From Ramlibacter sp. (GTDB taxonomy: Bacteria > Pseudomonadota > Gammaproteobacteria > Burkholderiales > Burkholderiaceae_C): a stretch of 38,449 bases of DNA. The position numbers and the translations under genes are program-made. Below the pieces are notes generated by a model. That model had not been told where the DNA came from and searched no databases. It saw nothing but the letters and a program-made list of their open reading frames with translations. Positions within the stretch are counted from its first letter, which is position 1; every line of letters starts with the position of its first letter. The DNA lies in NCBI RefSeq assembly GCF_013697775.1, contig NZ_JACCWG010000003.1, positions 1 to 38,449 on the forward strand. The letters run 5' to 3'. Below, piece by piece: positions 1 through 10,143 of this stretch.

Positions 1-168
1 GTTGGGCGCCGCCTGCGGCGCCGCGGCGGGCCCGCGGCCCGCTTCGCGCTGCGTCACGTTGGACGACTGCCGGCCGACCGAGCCGCCCCCACCCATGCGG
101 CGGGCGGCATCCGCATCCATGCTGCCGAAGGCCAGCAGGAGCACGAGGCACAAGGACCAGAATTTCAT
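1..168 (-). CDS. Tim44-like domain protein, N-terminal fragment (partial)
   Basis: The minus-strand frame opens with ATG at 168 and runs off the left edge of the window after 56 codons without a stop. The first 22 or so residues (MKFWSLCLVLLLAFGSMDADA) form a signal peptide or signal anchor, followed by a Gly/Ser- and Ala/Pro-rich low-complexity linker (RRMGGGGSVGRQ). This start plus linker, directly upstream of ubiE's neighbourhood, is what I recognise from the Tim44-like membrane proteins of Burkholderiales. The diagnostic C-terminal Tim44 domain lies outside the window, so the family call is inference. The gene lies downstream of ubiE in the same direction, 34 bp away, and may be co-transcribed. 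It is below the ORF-track threshold because it is cut. Confidence 0.6.
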   Translation of the reverse strand, partial: MKFWSLCLVLLLAFGSMDADAARRMGGGGSVGRQSSNVTQREAGRGPAAAPQAAPN

Positions 169-202
169 GACTTCAGCCTTCCCAAAACACCCAGATGGGG
201 AT

Positions 203-934
203 TCAGCATTTGATTCCAACATGCAGGGCCGCCACACCGCCCGTGAGGTTGTGATAGTCCACGTGGCCGAAGCCATTTTTAACCATCATCGCCTTGAGCT
301 CTTCCTGGCCGGGATGCATGCGGATCGACTCGGCCAGGTAGCGGTAACTGGCTTCGTCGCGCGCCACCCAGCGCCCCAACCGCGGCAGCACCTGGAACGA
401 ATACCATTCATACGCTTTTTCCAGCGGCGGCGCCACGCGGGAAAACTCCAGCACCAGCAGCTTGCCGCCCGGCTTGAGCACCCGACGCATCTCCGCCAGC
501 GCCTGCTCCTTGTGCGTCATGTTGCGCAGGCCGAACGCCACGGTGACGAGGTCGAAGCGGTCCGTGGCGAACGGCAGCTTCTCGGCGTCGCACACCAGGC
601 TGGGCACCACGACACCGCCATCGATCAGCCGGTCGCGGCCGGTGCGCAGCATGGCTTCGTTGATGTCGGTGTGCACCACCAGCCCGCCCGGGCCCACCTT
701 GCGGGCGAAGGCCATCGCCAGGTCGCCGGTGCCGCCCGCGATGTCCAGCACCTGCTGGCCGGGCCTGGCGTCGGCCACCAGCACCGTGTAGGCCTTCCAG
801 CCGCGGTGCAGGCCCATGGACATCAGGTCGTTCATGACGTCGTAGCGCGGCGCGACCGAGTCGAACACGCCGCGCACGCGCTGGGCCTTCTCGCCTTCGT
901 CGACCTGCTGGAAACCGAAATGGGTCTTGCTCAT
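203..934 (-). CDS. ubiE: UbiE, demethylmenaquinone/2-methoxy-6-polyprenyl-1,4-benzoquinol C-methyltransferase
   Basis: SAM-dependent C-methyltransferase of ubiquinone (and menaquinone) biosynthesis, acting on the membrane-bound quinol head group. The 243-residue protein has the usual UbiE length (E. coli about 251). Visible motifs are the N-terminal [22 protein letters not shown] block, SAM motif I ([10 protein letters not shown], about residue 66), an acidic residue after the second strand ([11 protein letters not shown]) and the family signature [25 protein letters not shown]. The ORF track extends to 1201, but the true start is the ATG at 934 ([10 protein letters not shown]), since everything upstream overlaps the DUF971 gene in another frame. 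DUF971 ends 10 bp upstream, so HIT-DUF971-ubiE probably form one transcript. Confidence 0.96.
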   Translation of the reverse strand: MSKTHFGFQQVDEGEKAQRVRGVFDSVAPRYDVMNDLMSMGLHRGWKAYTVLVADARPGQQVLDIAGGTGDLAMAFARKVGPGGLVVHTDINEAMLRTGRDRLIDGGVVVPSLVCDAEKLPFATDRFDLVTVAFGLRNMTHKEQALAEMRRVLKPGGKLLVLEFSRVAPPLEKAYEWYSFQVLPRLGRWVARDEASYRYLAESIRMHPGQEELKAMMVKNGFGHVDYHNLTGGVAALHVGIKC

Positions 935-944
935 GGTGTCTTCG

Positions 945-1355
945 TCAGTGCCCGCAGGCGTGGCCGCCTTTGCCCGCCATCGGCGCGTCGCGCCCGACGC
1001 CCGCCTCGGCCAGACGCTTGTCGTAATCGGCCCACAGCTGCTCCTGCTGCGACCCCAGGAAGTACAGGTAGTCCCAGGAGAAGATGCCGCTGTCATGCCC
1101 GTCGGAGAACACCGGCTTGACGCCATAGTTTCCGACCGGCTCCATCTCCACGATGCCGACCTCGCGCTTGCCGGTCTGCAGCACTTCCTGGCCGGGGCCA
1201 TGGCCCTGCACTTCGGCCGAGGGCGAATAGATGCGCATCAGCTCGAACGGAAGACGAAAGCGCGCGCCGCCGGCGAAGCCCACTTCCAGCACGCGCGACT
1301 GGCCGTGCAAGGTGAGCGATTCGCATGTGGGGGTGTCGGAACGAAGACCTGCCAT
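945..1355 (-). CDS. DUF971 family protein (gamma-butyrobetaine hydroxylase-like N-terminal domain)
   Basis: A 136-residue protein starting at ATG 1355 ([10 protein letters not shown]); the track's longer start at 1463 overlaps the HIT gene and is rejected. The body ([33 protein letters not shown], then [36 protein letters not shown]) is the small beta domain named DUF971, also found at the N-terminus of gamma-butyrobetaine hydroxylases. The conserved GHDSGIF segment is present. The last nine residues (GKGGHACGH) supply a Cys and two His that could bind metal. Standalone copies next to ubiE are common in Betaproteobacteria; a role in Fe-S or quinone metabolism has been suggested only by context, and the function is not known to me. 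Confidence 0.88.
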   Translation of the reverse strand: MAGLRSDTPTCESLTLHGQSRVLEVGFAGGARFRLPFELMRIYSPSAEVQGHGPGQEVLQTGKREVGIVEMEPVGNYGVKPVFSDGHDSGIFSWDYLYFLGSQQEQLWADYDKRLAEAGVGRDAPMAGKGGHACGH

Positions 1356-1380
1356 CCCCCGACTGTACCGGCTTGGCCGC

Positions 1381-1833
1381 TCAGGCTGTGTGCCGAAACC
1401 TTGCTGCCAGTCCGGCTTCCAGCGCCGGCAGCAGCGCCGCGATCTCGGCAACGCGCGCGGCATCGACCGGCCGCGCCTGCGGCGCCCACACCGGCGACGG
1501 GTAGCGGCTGTCCCAACCGAAGCGGGCGATCACGTGCCAGTGCAGGTGCGGCACCATGTTGCCGAGCGCGGCCAGGTTGACCTTGGCGGGTTGCAGCTGG
1601 CGAAGAAGCGCGCCCTCGACCTCGGCCACCGCTTCCATGCATTCGGCGCGTTCGGCCGCACCCAGCTGCGAGAACTCGGCTACGTGCGCGTTCCAGACGA
1701 CGCGGTAGAAGGCGGGGAAGCCCTCCTCGTCGGCGCGGATCAGCCGCCAGCGCGGCGTGCGCACGACCAGCGTTCCGCCGTCGGCATCGCACAGGGGACA
1801 GCCGGCAACGGCCACAGGAGCGGCGGCGGCCAT
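1381..1833 (-). CDS. HIT family protein (histidine-triad nucleotide hydrolase)
   Basis: A 150-residue cytoplasmic protein carrying the histidine triad HLHWHV (HxHxH) near residue 99, the nucleotidyl-binding and catalytic site of HIT hydrolases. An N-terminal CPLC pair (about residues 12-15) is typical of the single-domain bacterial HIT branch related to diadenosine tetraphosphate hydrolases. The segment NLAALGNMVPHLHWHVIARF is the family's core strand plus triad. The start is ATG 1833 (MAAAAPVAV); the track's 1878 start would overlap the upstream oxidase gene. It begins 4 bp after the stop of that oxidase and ends 25 bp before DUF971, suggesting a single transcription unit. The substrate cannot be told from sequence. 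Confidence 0.92.
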   Translation of the reverse strand: MAAAAPVAVAGCPLCDADGGTLVVRTPRWRLIRADEEGFPAFYRVVWNAHVAEFSQLGAAERAECMEAVAEVEGALLRQLQPAKVNLAALGNMVPHLHWHVIARFGWDSRYPSPVWAPQARPVDAARVAEIAALLPALEAGLAARFRHTA

Positions 1834-1837
1834 GCGC

Positions 1838-4800
1838 TCAGACCAGCACGCGCTCGATGCCGCCGTTGTTGGCCACACGCACGTACTCGGGCATCCAGTC
1901 CGGGCCCAGGATCTTGTTGGCCATCTCGACCACGATGTAGTCGGCTTCCAGCAAGCCGTTCTGCAGGTCGTGGCCGTAGCGCGTCAGGCCCTGCAGGCAG
2001 CTGGGGCAGCTGGTGAGGATCTTCACGTTGTCCTGCGGGCCCACGGTGCCGGCGGCGCGCAGCGCCGCCTCGTCCTTGCGCAGCTCTTCTTCCTTGCGAA
2101 AGCGGATTTGCGTGGAGATGTCCGGCCGCGTGACGCCCAGCGTGCCCGACTCGCCGCAGCAGCGCTCGGACTTGCGCACCTGGTCGCCCACCAGCGCCTT
2201 CACCGTCTTCATCGGGTCCTGCAGCTTCATCGGGCTGTGGCAGGGGTCGTGGTAAAGGTAGGCGCCGGCGCCTTCGAGCTTCACGCCCTTTTCCAGCAGG
2301 AACTCGTGGATGTCCACGATGCGGCAGCCGGGGAAGATCTTGTCGAATTCATAGCCCTGCAGCTGGTCATAGCAGGTGCCGCAGCTCACCACCACGGTTT
2401 TGATGTCCAGGTAGTTCAGCGTGTTGGCCACGCGGTGGAACAGCACCCGGTTGTCTGTGATGATCTTCTCGGCCTTGTCGAACTGGCCCGAGCCGCGTTG
2501 AGGATAGCCGCAGCACAGGTACCCGGGCGGCAGCACCGTCTGCACGCCGGCATGCCACAGCATGGCCTGCGTGGCCAGGCCGACCTGCGAGAACAGGCGC
2601 TCGGAGCCGCAACCGGGGAAATAGAACACCGCTTCCGACTCCGGCGTGGTCGCCCGCGGGTCGCGGATGATCGGCACGTAGTCCTTGTCCTCGATGTCCA
2701 GCAGCGCGCGCGCCGTCTTCTTCGGCAGGCCGCCGGGCAGCTTCTTGTTGATGAAGTGCACCACCTGCTCCTTCACCGGCGCCGTGCCGTGCGTGGACGG
2801 CGGCTGCGTCACCTGCCTGCGGGCCAGCCCGCGCAGCAGGTCGTTGGCCAGGCGCTGCGCCTTGAAGCCTACGCCCACCATCGCGGTGCGCACCAGCTTG
2901 ATGGTCTGCGGGTTGGTGGCGTTGAGCATCAGCATGGCCGCGGCGTTGCCCGGGCGGAAGCTCTTCTTGCCCATCTTGCGCAGCAGGTTGCGCATGTTCA
3001 TCGACACGTCGCCGAAGTCGATCTTCACCGGGCACGGGCTCTCGCACTTGTGGCACACCGTGCAGTGGTCGGCCACGTCCTCGAATTCCTCCCAGTGCTT
3101 GATCGACACGCCGCGGCGCGTCTGCTCCTCGTACAGAAAGGCCTCGACCAGCAGCGAGGTCGCCAGGATCTTGTTGCGCGGGCTGTACAGCAGGTTGGCG
3201 CGCGGCACGTGGGTGGCGCACACCGGCTTGCACTTGCCGCAGCGCAGGCAGTCCTTGATGCTGTCGGCGATGGCGCCGATGTCGGACTGCTGCATGATCA
3301 GCGACTCGTGACCCATCAGCCCGAAGCTGGGCGTGTAGGCGTTGGTCAGGTCGGCGTAGACGCTCTCCGTTCCATCCGTTCGGGCTGAGCCTGTCGAAGC
3401 CCCGGCAAGCCCTTCGACAAGCTCAGGGCGAACGGCGCTCGGCCGCAGCAGCTTGCCCTTGTTGAAGCGCCCTTCGGGGTCGACGCGCTGCTTGTAGTCG
3501 GAGAACGGCTGCAGCTCCTCGTCGGTGAGGAATTCCAGCTTGGTGATGCCGATGCCGTGTTCGCCGGAGATCACGCCGTCCAGCGAGCGCGCCAGCGCCA
3601 TGATGCGCTTCACGGCCCCGTGCGCGGCCTGCAGCATGGCGTAGTCGTCGCTGTTGACGGGGATGTTGGTGTGCACGTTGCCGTCGCCGGCGTGCATGTG
3701 CAGCGCCACCCACACGCGGCCCTTGAGCACGCGCTTGTGGATCGCCTCCACCTCCGCCAGGATCGGCAGGAAGGCGTTGCCGGCGAACACGCCGTGCAGC
3801 GGCGCGCGGATCTGCGTCTTCCAGCTGGCGCGCAAGGTGTGGTCCTGCAGCTTGTCGAACAGCTCGTCGGCATGGGTGAGCCAGTCCTGCCACTCGGCGC
3901 GCACGCTGCACACCAGGTCCACGGCCTGCCCCACCCGGTCTTCCAGCAGCTCGGCCGACGGGATCTCGCCGGCGTCGTCCTGCTTGCCCAGCGGCAGGTT
4001 GCCGCGCAGGAAGAAGGCTTCCAGCTCGTCGGCCAGGCTGATCTTGTTGCGCAGGCTCAGCTCGATGTTGATGCGCTCGATGCCGTCGGTGTACTCCGCC
4101 ATGCGCGGCAGCGGGATCACCACGTCCTCGTTGATCTTGAAGGCGTTGGTGTGCTTGCTGATGGCGGCCGTGCGCTTGCGGTCCAGCCAGAATTTCTTGC
4201 GCGCCTCGGGGCTGACGGCAACGAAGCCCTCGCCGCTGCGCGAATTGGCCAGCCGCACCACCTCGGAGGTGGCACGCGCCACCGCGTCGGCGTCGTCGCC
4301 GGCGATGTCGCCCACCAGCACCATCTTGGGCAGCCCGGCGCGCTTGGACTTGGTGGCGTAGCCCACCGCCCGCAGGTAGCGGTCGTCCAGGTGCTCCAGG
4401 CCGGCCAGCACGGTGCCGGTGCGGCCCTGCTCGGCAAACATGAAGTCCTTGATCTCGACGATGCTGGGCACCGCGTCGCGCGCGTTGCCGAAGAATTCGA
4501 GGCAAACGGTGCGGGTGTGCGCCGGCATGCGGTGCACCACCCAGCGTGCGCTGGTGATCAGGCCGTCGCAGCCCTCCTTCTGCACGCCGGGCAGGCCGGA
4601 CAGGAACTTGTCCGTCACGTCCTTGCCCAGGCCCACCTTGCGGAAGCTGGCGCCGGGGACTTCCAGCTGCTCGGTGCGCACCGGCGTCTTGCCGTCGGCC
4701 TCGAAATACTTCAGCTCGAAGGTCGCCACCGGGGCGTCGTGGATCTTGCCCAGGTTGTGGTCCAGGCGCGTGACTTCCAGCCACTGCGCGTCGGGCGTGA

Positions 4801-5767
4801 CCATGCGCCAGGACACCAGGTTGTCCAGCGCCGTGCCCCACAGCACGGCCTTCTTGCCGCCCGCGTTCATGGCCACGTTGCCGCCGATGCACGAGGCCTC
4901 GGCCGAGGTCGGGTCCACCGCGAACACGAAGCCGGCGCGCTCGGCGGCGTCGGACACGCGCTGCGTGACCACGCCGGCCTCGGTCCACACGGTGGGCACC
5001 GGCTCGGCACGGCCGGGAATGGAGACGTGCTCCACCTCCGTCATCGATTCGAGCTTCTCGGTGTTGATGACCGCGCTCTTCCAGGTGAGCGGCACGGCGC
5101 CGCCGGTGTAGCCGGTGCCGCCGCCGCGCGGAATGATGGTCAGGCCCAGCTCGATGCAACCCTTGACCAGCCCGGCCATCTCGGCCTCGGTGTCGGGCGT
5201 CAGCACCACGAACGGGTATTCAACCCGCCAGTCGGTCGCGTCGGTCACGTGCGAGACACGCGACAGGCCGTCGAACTTGATGTTGTCCTTGGCCGTGCAC
5301 CGGCGCAGCGTGCGGGTGGTGCGGCTGCGCAATGCGGCCATGTTGGTGAACGAGGCATCGAAGGCGCGCACGGCGGCCTGGGCCGCCACCAGCAGCTCGC
5401 CGACCAGCGCGTCGCGCTGCGCGTCGGAGTCGGGCGTGCGGCGTTTGCCGACCTCGTTCAGCCGGTGCTGCAGCGCCTCCACCAGCAGGCGGCGGCGCTT
5501 GGGGTTGTCCAACAGGTCGTCCTGCAGGTAGGGATTGCGCTGGACCACCCAGATGTCGCCCAGCACCTCGTACAGCATGCGCGCGGAGCGGCCGGTGCTG
5601 CGTTCGTCGCGCAGGCGGTCCAGCACGCTCCAGGCCTTGGCGCCCAGCAGCCGGATCACGATCTCGCGGTCGGAGAACGAGGTGTAGTTGTACGGAATTT
5701 CGCGCAGCCGGGGCGCGTGGTCGTCGACCGCGGCCGCGATTTCTTGCAGTGTCGTAGGAGCGTTCAT
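1838..5767 (-). CDS. Multidomain FAD/Fe-S oxidoreductase (DUF3683 + FAD-binding-4 + FAD-oxidase C + 2x4Fe-4S + CCG domains)
   Basis: A 1309-residue protein related to the glycolate/D-lactate oxidase flavoprotein and Fe-S subunits joined in one chain. In order: an N-terminal domain of about 160 residues (DUF3683 type); a PCMH FAD-binding domain with [10 protein letters not shown] (about 214-223); FAD-oxidase C-terminal domain with HAGDGNVH (about 689) and GEHGIG (about 735); two 4Fe-4S motifs, [11 protein letters not shown] (about 841) and [12 protein letters not shown] (about 902); then CCG-type cysteine-rich segments (FPGCG about 1049, CCGYP about 1085, CGTC, HDPCH, CCGESG about 1204, CPSC). 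The track's 1418-residue start at 6094 runs through the divergent ugpB gene; ATG 5767 ([10 protein letters not shown]) fits the family. It is expected to oxidise a 2-hydroxyacid and pass electrons through Fe-S to quinone; the substrate is unknown. A palindromic repeat encodes about 20 extra residues near 778-797. Confidence 0.9.
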   Translation of the reverse strand: MNAPTTLQEIAAAVDDHAPRLREIPYNYTSFSDREIVIRLLGAKAWSVLDRLRDERSTGRSARMLYEVLGDIWVVQRNPYLQDDLLDNPKRRRLLVEALQHRLNEVGKRRTPDSDAQRDALVGELLVAAQAAVRAFDASFTNMAALRSRTTRTLRRCTAKDNIKFDGLSRVSHVTDATDWRVEYPFVVLTPDTEAEMAGLVKGCIELGLTIIPRGGGTGYTGGAVPLTWKSAVINTEKLESMTEVEHVSIPGRAEPVPTVWTEAGVVTQRVSDAAERAGFVFAVDPTSAEASCIGGNVAMNAGGKKAVLWGTALDNLVSWRMVTPDAQWLEVTRLDHNLGKIHDAPVATFELKYFEADGKTPVRTEQLEVPGASFRKVGLGKDVTDKFLSGLPGVQKEGCDGLITSARWVVHRMPAHTRTVCLEFFGNARDAVPSIVEIKDFMFAEQGRTGTVLAGLEHLDDRYLRAVGYATKSKRAGLPKMVLVGDIAGDDADAVARATSEVVRLANSRSGEGFVAVSPEARKKFWLDRKRTAAISKHTNAFKINEDVVIPLPRMAEYTDGIERINIELSLRNKISLADELEAFFLRGNLPLGKQDDAGEIPSAELLEDRVGQAVDLVCSVRAEWQDWLTHADELFDKLQDHTLRASWKTQIRAPLHGVFAGNAFLPILAEVEAIHKRVLKGRVWVALHMHAGDGNVHTNIPVNSDDYAMLQAAHGAVKRIMALARSLDGVISGEHGIGITKLEFLTDEELQPFSDYKQRVDPEGRFNKGKLLRPSAVRPELVEGLAGASTGSARTDGTESVYADLTNAYTPSFGLMGHESLIMQQSDIGAIADSIKDCLRCGKCKPVCATHVPRANLLYSPRNKILATSLLVEAFLYEEQTRRGVSIKHWEEFEDVADHCTVCHKCESPCPVKIDFGDVSMNMRNLLRKMGKKSFRPGNAAAMLMLNATNPQTIKLVRTAMVGVGFKAQRLANDLLRGLARRQVTQPPSTHGTAPVKEQVVHFINKKLPGGLPKKTARALLDIEDKDYVPIIRDPRATTPESEAVFYFPGCGSERLFSQVGLATQAMLWHAGVQTVLPPGYLCCGYPQRGSGQFDKAEKIITDNRVLFHRVANTLNYLDIKTVVVSCGTCYDQLQGYEFDKIFPGCRIVDIHEFLLEKGVKLEGAGAYLYHDPCHSPMKLQDPMKTVKALVGDQVRKSERCCGESGTLGVTRPDISTQIRFRKEEELRKDEAALRAAGTVGPQDNVKILTSCPSCLQGLTRYGHDLQNGLLEADYIVVEMANKILGPDWMPEYVRVANNGGIERVLV
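3376..3435. repeat. 60-bp imperfect palindrome inserted in frame within the FAD/Fe-S oxidoreductase gene
   Basis: Two arms face each other: one begins CCGTTCGGGCTGAGCCTGTC and the other ends GACAAGCTCAGGGCGAACGG. Read as reverse complements they match except at a few positions. On the coding strand the element is read without a stop as ...[22 protein letters not shown], placed exactly at the linker between the flavin domain and the first 4Fe-4S cluster. I recognise the CTTCGACA/GCTCAGG palindrome, and its PELVEG and STGSAR translation, as a dispersed repeat common in many proteobacterial genomes. Its mobility mechanism is not known to me. Confidence 0.85.
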
Positions 5768-5895
5768 CAGGCGGTGGTTGAGCCAGACGAGAGGGGCTGC
5801 TCGGCTGAAGAAGGATGTTACCGCACCGCAGCAAACGCATGGGCGCTCATGGGAAACCCGATTGCGGCGGGTGGTACGGTCCCGTTTACCATCCG

Positions 5896-5918
5896 CTGTC
5901 ACAAATGAACCGTAGAGT
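5896..5918 (+). promoter_or_regulatory. Candidate Pho-type half-site and -10 element of the ugp operon
   Basis: CTGTCAC at 5896-5902 equals one Pho-box heptamer, and TAGAGT at 5913-5918 follows after 10 bp, which is the spacing seen when a PhoB site replaces the -35 in E. coli Pho promoters. The first heptamer expected 11 bp upstream (TTTACCA) matches poorly, so only one half-site is convincing. Pho control is known for ugp in E. coli, which is why this was considered. Confidence 0.35.
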
Positions 5919-5957
5919 CGCGCCTCTTTCCAAGCGCAGCATGACCCAGGAGTCCTC

Positions 5958-7262
5958 ATGAAACAGAAACTTTGCGCCTTCGCGCTGGCCGCCGCCGCGG
6001 CATGCTCGGTCCAGGCCCAGACCGAGATCCAGTGGTGGCATTCGATGACCGCCGTGAACAACGAGTGGGTCAACGACCTGGCCAAGGATTTCAACTCGCG
6101 CCAGAAGGACTACAAGATCGTGCCCGTCTACAAGGGCAGCTACGACGAGTCCATGACGGCCGCCATCGCTGCCTTCCGCGCGGGTAACGCCCCGCACATC
6201 CTGCAGGTGTTCGAGGTCGGCACCGCCACCATGATGGCCAGCAAGGGCGCAGTGGTGCCGGTGACCAAGGTCATGAACGATGCCGGCAAGAAGTTCGACG
6301 CGTCCGCCTACATCCCCGCCGTGGCCGGTTACTACACGGCGCCCAACGGCCAGATGATGAGCTTCCCGTTCAACAGCTCGACGACGGTGTTCTACATCAA
6401 CAAGGATGCCTTCGAGAAGGCGGGGCTCGACACCAACAAACCTCCCGCGACCTGGCCGGAAGTGGCGCTGGCCGCCGCCAAGCTGAAGGCCAGCGGCCAC
6501 AAGTGCCCCATCACCCTCGCCTGGCAGGGCTGGACCCAGCTGGAGAGCTTCTCCACGTGGCACAACACGCTGCTCGCCACCAAGGACAACGGCCTGAAGG
6601 GCATGGACGCCCGGCTGGTCGCCAACTCGCCCCTGCACGTTCGCCACATCGAGAACCTGGGCAACATGGCCAAGCAGAGCCTGTTCGTCTACAAGGGCCG
6701 CAACAACACCGCCGAAGGCTCGTTCATTTCCGGCGAGTGCGCCATGGTGACCACGTCGTCGGGGTTCTACGGCAACGTGGCCAAGAACGCGAAGTTCAAG
6801 TACCTCGTTGCTCCCCTGCCCTATTACCCGGACGTGCCCGGCGCGCCGCAGAACACCGTGATCGGCGGCGCCAGCCTGTGGGTGATGTCGGGCAAGAAGC
6901 CGGAGGAGTACAAGGGCACGGCCGCGTTCTTCGAGTACCTGTCCAACCCCGAAGTGCAGTCGGCCAGCCACAAGCGCACCGGCTACCTGCCGATCACCAT
7001 GGCGGCGTACAAGCTCACCGAGCAGTCGGGCTTCTACCAGCAGAACCCGGGCACCGACACGGCGGTCAACCAGATGATCCGCAAGACCACCGACAAGTCG
7101 CGCGGCATCCGGCTGGGCAACTACGTGCAGATCCGCACGATCGAGGACGAGGAACTCGAACAGGTGTGGGCCGGCAAGAAGACGGCCAAGGAAGCGCTGG
7201 ACTCGATCGTCAAGCGCGGCAACGAGTTGCTTGAGCGCTTCGAGAAAGCCAACAAGTCCTGA
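5958..7262 (+). CDS. ugpB: UgpB, periplasmic sn-glycerol-3-phosphate-binding protein
   Basis: A 434-residue solute-binding protein (E. coli UgpB 438). The signal peptide [20 protein letters not shown] is followed by [20 protein letters not shown], the characteristic UgpB beginning with the WWHSM motif and a tryptophan pair near the ligand pocket. [21 protein letters not shown] and GASLWVM are conserved in family 1 extracellular binding proteins of the UgpB branch. The start is ATG 5958, with AGGAG 5-6 bp upstream. It leads an operon in the classical order ugpB-A-E-C-Q, which supports glycerol-3-phosphate or glycerophosphodiester as ligand. The intergenic region to the divergent oxidase is 190 bp and contains the candidate promoter. 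Confidence 0.95.
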   Translation: MKQKLCAFALAAAAACSVQAQTEIQWWHSMTAVNNEWVNDLAKDFNSRQKDYKIVPVYKGSYDESMTAAIAAFRAGNAPHILQVFEVGTATMMASKGAVVPVTKVMNDAGKKFDASAYIPAVAGYYTAPNGQMMSFPFNSSTTVFYINKDAFEKAGLDTNKPPATWPEVALAAAKLKASGHKCPITLAWQGWTQLESFSTWHNTLLATKDNGLKGMDARLVANSPLHVRHIENLGNMAKQSLFVYKGRNNTAEGSFISGECAMVTTSSGFYGNVAKNAKFKYLVAPLPYYPDVPGAPQNTVIGGASLWVMSGKKPEEYKGTAAFFEYLSNPEVQSASHKRTGYLPITMAAYKLTEQSGFYQQNPGTDTAVNQMIRKTTDKSRGIRLGNYVQIRTIEDEELEQVWAGKKTAKEALDSIVKRGNELLERFEKANKS

Positions 7263-7278
7263 CGGCATCCCGCCCCGG

Positions 7279-7304
7279 CCCTCCCCCGCCGCGAGAGGGG
7301 AGGG
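7279..7304. repeat. CCCTCCCC/GGGGAGGG hairpin in the ugpB-ugpA gap
   Basis: Perfect 8-bp inverted arms (7279-7286 and 7297-7304) separated by 10 nt, in the 70-bp gap after the ugpB stop. There is no T-run, so it is not a standard terminator. A stem-loop here could slow 3' decay and keep ugpB message more abundant than the permease genes, as seen for binding-protein genes in other ABC operons (inference). It resembles common GC-rich dispersed intergenic repeats. Confidence 0.5.
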
Positions 7305-7332
7305 TATCTTGCAGCTGGCGATAAAAGCTCCC

Positions 7333-8214
7333 ATGGAAAAACGGGTCACATTCAAGTCGGCATGGCTGCCGTGGGTGCTGCTGGCGCCGCAGGTCGCCAT
7401 CATTGCCGTGTTCTTCTTCTGGCCCGCGGCCCAGGCGCTGGTGCAGTCTTTCCAGCAGCAGGATCCGTTCGGCCTGTCGGTGCAGTGGGTGGGGCTGGAG
7501 AACTTCCGCAACCTGTTCAGCGACGGCAGCTACCTCGAGTCGTTCAAGACGACGGCGTATTTCTCGTTGCTGGTGGCGTCGCTGGGCATCGTGCTGTCGC
7601 TCGTGCTCGCGTACTTCGCCGACCGCGCGGTGCGCACGGCGCTCGTCTACCGCACGCTCCTGATCTGGCCCTACGCCGTGGCGCCCGCCGTGGCCGGCGT
7701 GGTGTGGCTGTTCCTCTTCTCGGGCAGCATCGGCGTCCTTGCCTACTGGATCCACAGCTGGGGCCTGCCATGGGACCCATTGCTCAACGGCAACCACGCC
7801 ATGGCACTGGTCGTCACGGCAGCTGTCTGGAAGCAGCTCTCCTACAACTTCCTGTTCTTCGTGGCCGGCCTGCAAAGCGTGCCCAAGTCGCTGGTCGAGG
7901 CGGCCGCCATCGATGGCGCCGGCGCCTGGCGGCGCTTCTGGAGCATCCAGTTCCCGCTGCTGTCGCCCACCACGTTCTTCTTGCTGGTGATCAACATCGT
8001 CTACGCGTTCTTCGACACCTTCGGCATCATCGACGCGGCCACGCACGGCGGCCCGGGCAAGGACACCGCGATCCTCGTCTACAAGGTGTACTTCGATGGC
8101 TTCAAGGCCCTGGACCTGGGCGGCTCGGCCGCGCAATCGGCGGTGCTGATGGTGATCGTGGTCGCACTCACCGTCGTGCAGTTCCGGTTCGTCGAGAAGA
8201 AGGTGAATTACTGA
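7333..8214 (+). CDS. ugpA: UgpA, glycerol-3-phosphate ABC transporter permease
   Basis: A 293-residue inner-membrane permease (E. coli UgpA 295) with six predicted membrane spans, beginning [22 protein letters not shown]. The EAA loop that contacts the ATPase reads [22 protein letters not shown]. The start chosen is ATG 7333 ([10 protein letters not shown]); the track's start at 7231 overlaps ugpB and is unlikely. Its TGA overlaps the ugpE ATG by one base (ATGA-type junction), indicating translational coupling. It pairs with UgpE to form the channel fed by UgpB and energised by UgpC. Confidence 0.95.
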   Translation: MEKRVTFKSAWLPWVLLAPQVAIIAVFFFWPAAQALVQSFQQQDPFGLSVQWVGLENFRNLFSDGSYLESFKTTAYFSLLVASLGIVLSLVLAYFADRAVRTALVYRTLLIWPYAVAPAVAGVVWLFLFSGSIGVLAYWIHSWGLPWDPLLNGNHAMALVVTAAVWKQLSYNFLFFVAGLQSVPKSLVEAAAIDGAGAWRRFWSIQFPLLSPTTFFLLVINIVYAFFDTFGIIDAATHGGPGKDTAILVYKVYFDGFKALDLGGSAAQSAVLMVIVVALTVVQFRFVEKKVNY

Positions 8215-9068
8215 TGGTCGAACGCAACCGCCTCCTCGGCGTCCTCACGCACGTGATCCTGATCCTCGGCGTGCTGGTGGTCGCCTTCCCCGTGTACCTG
8301 ACCTTCGTCGCGTCCACCCACACCACCCAGGAGGTGCTGCAGGTGCCGATGCCGCTCACGCCCGGCCCGCACCTCGTGGACAACTACAGGGCGGCCCTGT
8401 CCGGCGAGCGCGCCGGGGCCGGCTCGCACGCACCCGTCGCCCGCATGATGACGGTGAGTTTGGTGATGGCGCTGGCCATCGCCATCGGCAAGATCGCCAT
8501 CTCCCTGCTCTCGGCATTCGCCATCGTGTACTTTCGCTTCCCGATGCGGATGGCGTTCTTCTGGGCGATCTTCGTCACGCTGATGCTGCCCGTGGAGGTG
8601 CGCATCCTGCCCACCTACAAGGTCGTCTCCGACCTGGGGCTGCTCAACTCCTATGCAGGCCTTACCGTTCCGCTCATCGCGTCGGCGACGGCCACGTTCC
8701 TGTACCGGCAGTTCTTCCTGACCGTGCCCGACGAACTCGCGGAAGCGGCGCGGATGGACGGCGCCGGGCCCCTGCGCTTCTTCAAGGACGTGCTGCTGCC
8801 GCTGTCGGCCACCAGCACGGCGGCCCTGTTCGTCATCCAGTTCATCTACGGCTGGAACCAGTACTTGTGGCCGCTGCTGATCACCACCAACGAATTCATG
8901 TACCCGGTCGTGCTGGGCATCAAGCAGATGATGCCCACCGGCGGGGATGCGCAGGTGGAATGGAACGTCGTGATGGCGACCGCCATCCTGGCGATGCTGC
9001 CGCCGGCGCTGGTGGTCACGCTCATGCAGAAATGGTTCGTCAAGGGCCTCGTCGATACCGAAAAGTAA
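8214..9068 (+). CDS. ugpE: UgpE, glycerol-3-phosphate ABC transporter permease
   Basis: A 284-residue inner-membrane permease (E. coli UgpE 281). It opens [20 protein letters not shown], has about six hydrophobic spans, and carries the conserved EAA loop as ELAEAARMDGAGPLRFFKDVLLPL. GWNQYLWPLL near the C-terminus is typical of MalG-like permeases. Its ATG shares the A of the ugpA stop codon. The ORF track shows a longer frame from 7362 that reads through ugpA in the wrong frame. It is followed by 64 bp containing a long hairpin before ugpC. Confidence 0.95.
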   Translation: MVERNRLLGVLTHVILILGVLVVAFPVYLTFVASTHTTQEVLQVPMPLTPGPHLVDNYRAALSGERAGAGSHAPVARMMTVSLVMALAIAIGKIAISLLSAFAIVYFRFPMRMAFFWAIFVTLMLPVEVRILPTYKVVSDLGLLNSYAGLTVPLIASATATFLYRQFFLTVPDELAEAARMDGAGPLRFFKDVLLPLSATSTAALFVIQFIYGWNQYLWPLLITTNEFMYPVVLGIKQMMPTGGDAQVEWNVVMATAILAMLPPALVVTLMQKWFVKGLVDTEK

Positions 9069-9077
9069 AGGACTTGC

Positions 9078-9119
9078 GTGACAGACCAAGAAATTGCGCA
9101 GCATTTTTTGCTCTGTCAC
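9078..9119. repeat. Long stem-loop between ugpE and ugpC
   Basis: The left arm GTGACAGACCAAGAAATTGC and the right arm GCATTTTTTGCTCTGTCAC pair over almost their whole length with a GCA loop; there are only about two mismatches and one bulge. The outer 8 bp are perfect. It fills most of the ugpE-ugpC gap and ends 13 nt before the ugpC ATG, which lacks a recognisable Shine-Dalgarno sequence. It has a T-run inside the stem but not after it, so it is not a classical terminator. It could be a dispersed palindrome or an RNA-processing or translation-control element. Confidence 0.75.
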
Positions 9120-9132
9120 CAACTGACTAGAT

Positions 9133-10139
<1,007 letters not shown>

Positions 10140-10143
<4 letters not shown>

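Noticed and set aside
2-1120. 372-residue plus-strand ORF and many others of 200-840 residues (e.g. 1757-3388, 3557-5908, 14016-16280, 32674-35196)
   Set aside because: These lie antisense to clear genes. They have Ala/Arg/His/Gln/Val-rich composition typical of the antisense frame of GC-rich coding DNA and no domain motifs.
3376-3435. Palindrome as an intergenic terminator or frame-breaking insertion
   Set aside because: The reading frame is open across it and the gene continues with intact Fe-S motifs, so it is an in-frame insertion.
5885-5902. A full two-heptamer Pho box before ugpB
   Set aside because: The first heptamer (TTTACCA) matches CTGTCAT at only about two positions; only a half-site is reported.
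5768-6094. 109-codon N-terminal extension of the FAD/Fe-S oxidase (ORF track start 6094)
   Set aside because: It would overlap the divergent ugpB signal-peptide region and has no family similarity; [10 protein letters not shown] at 5767 is the family start.
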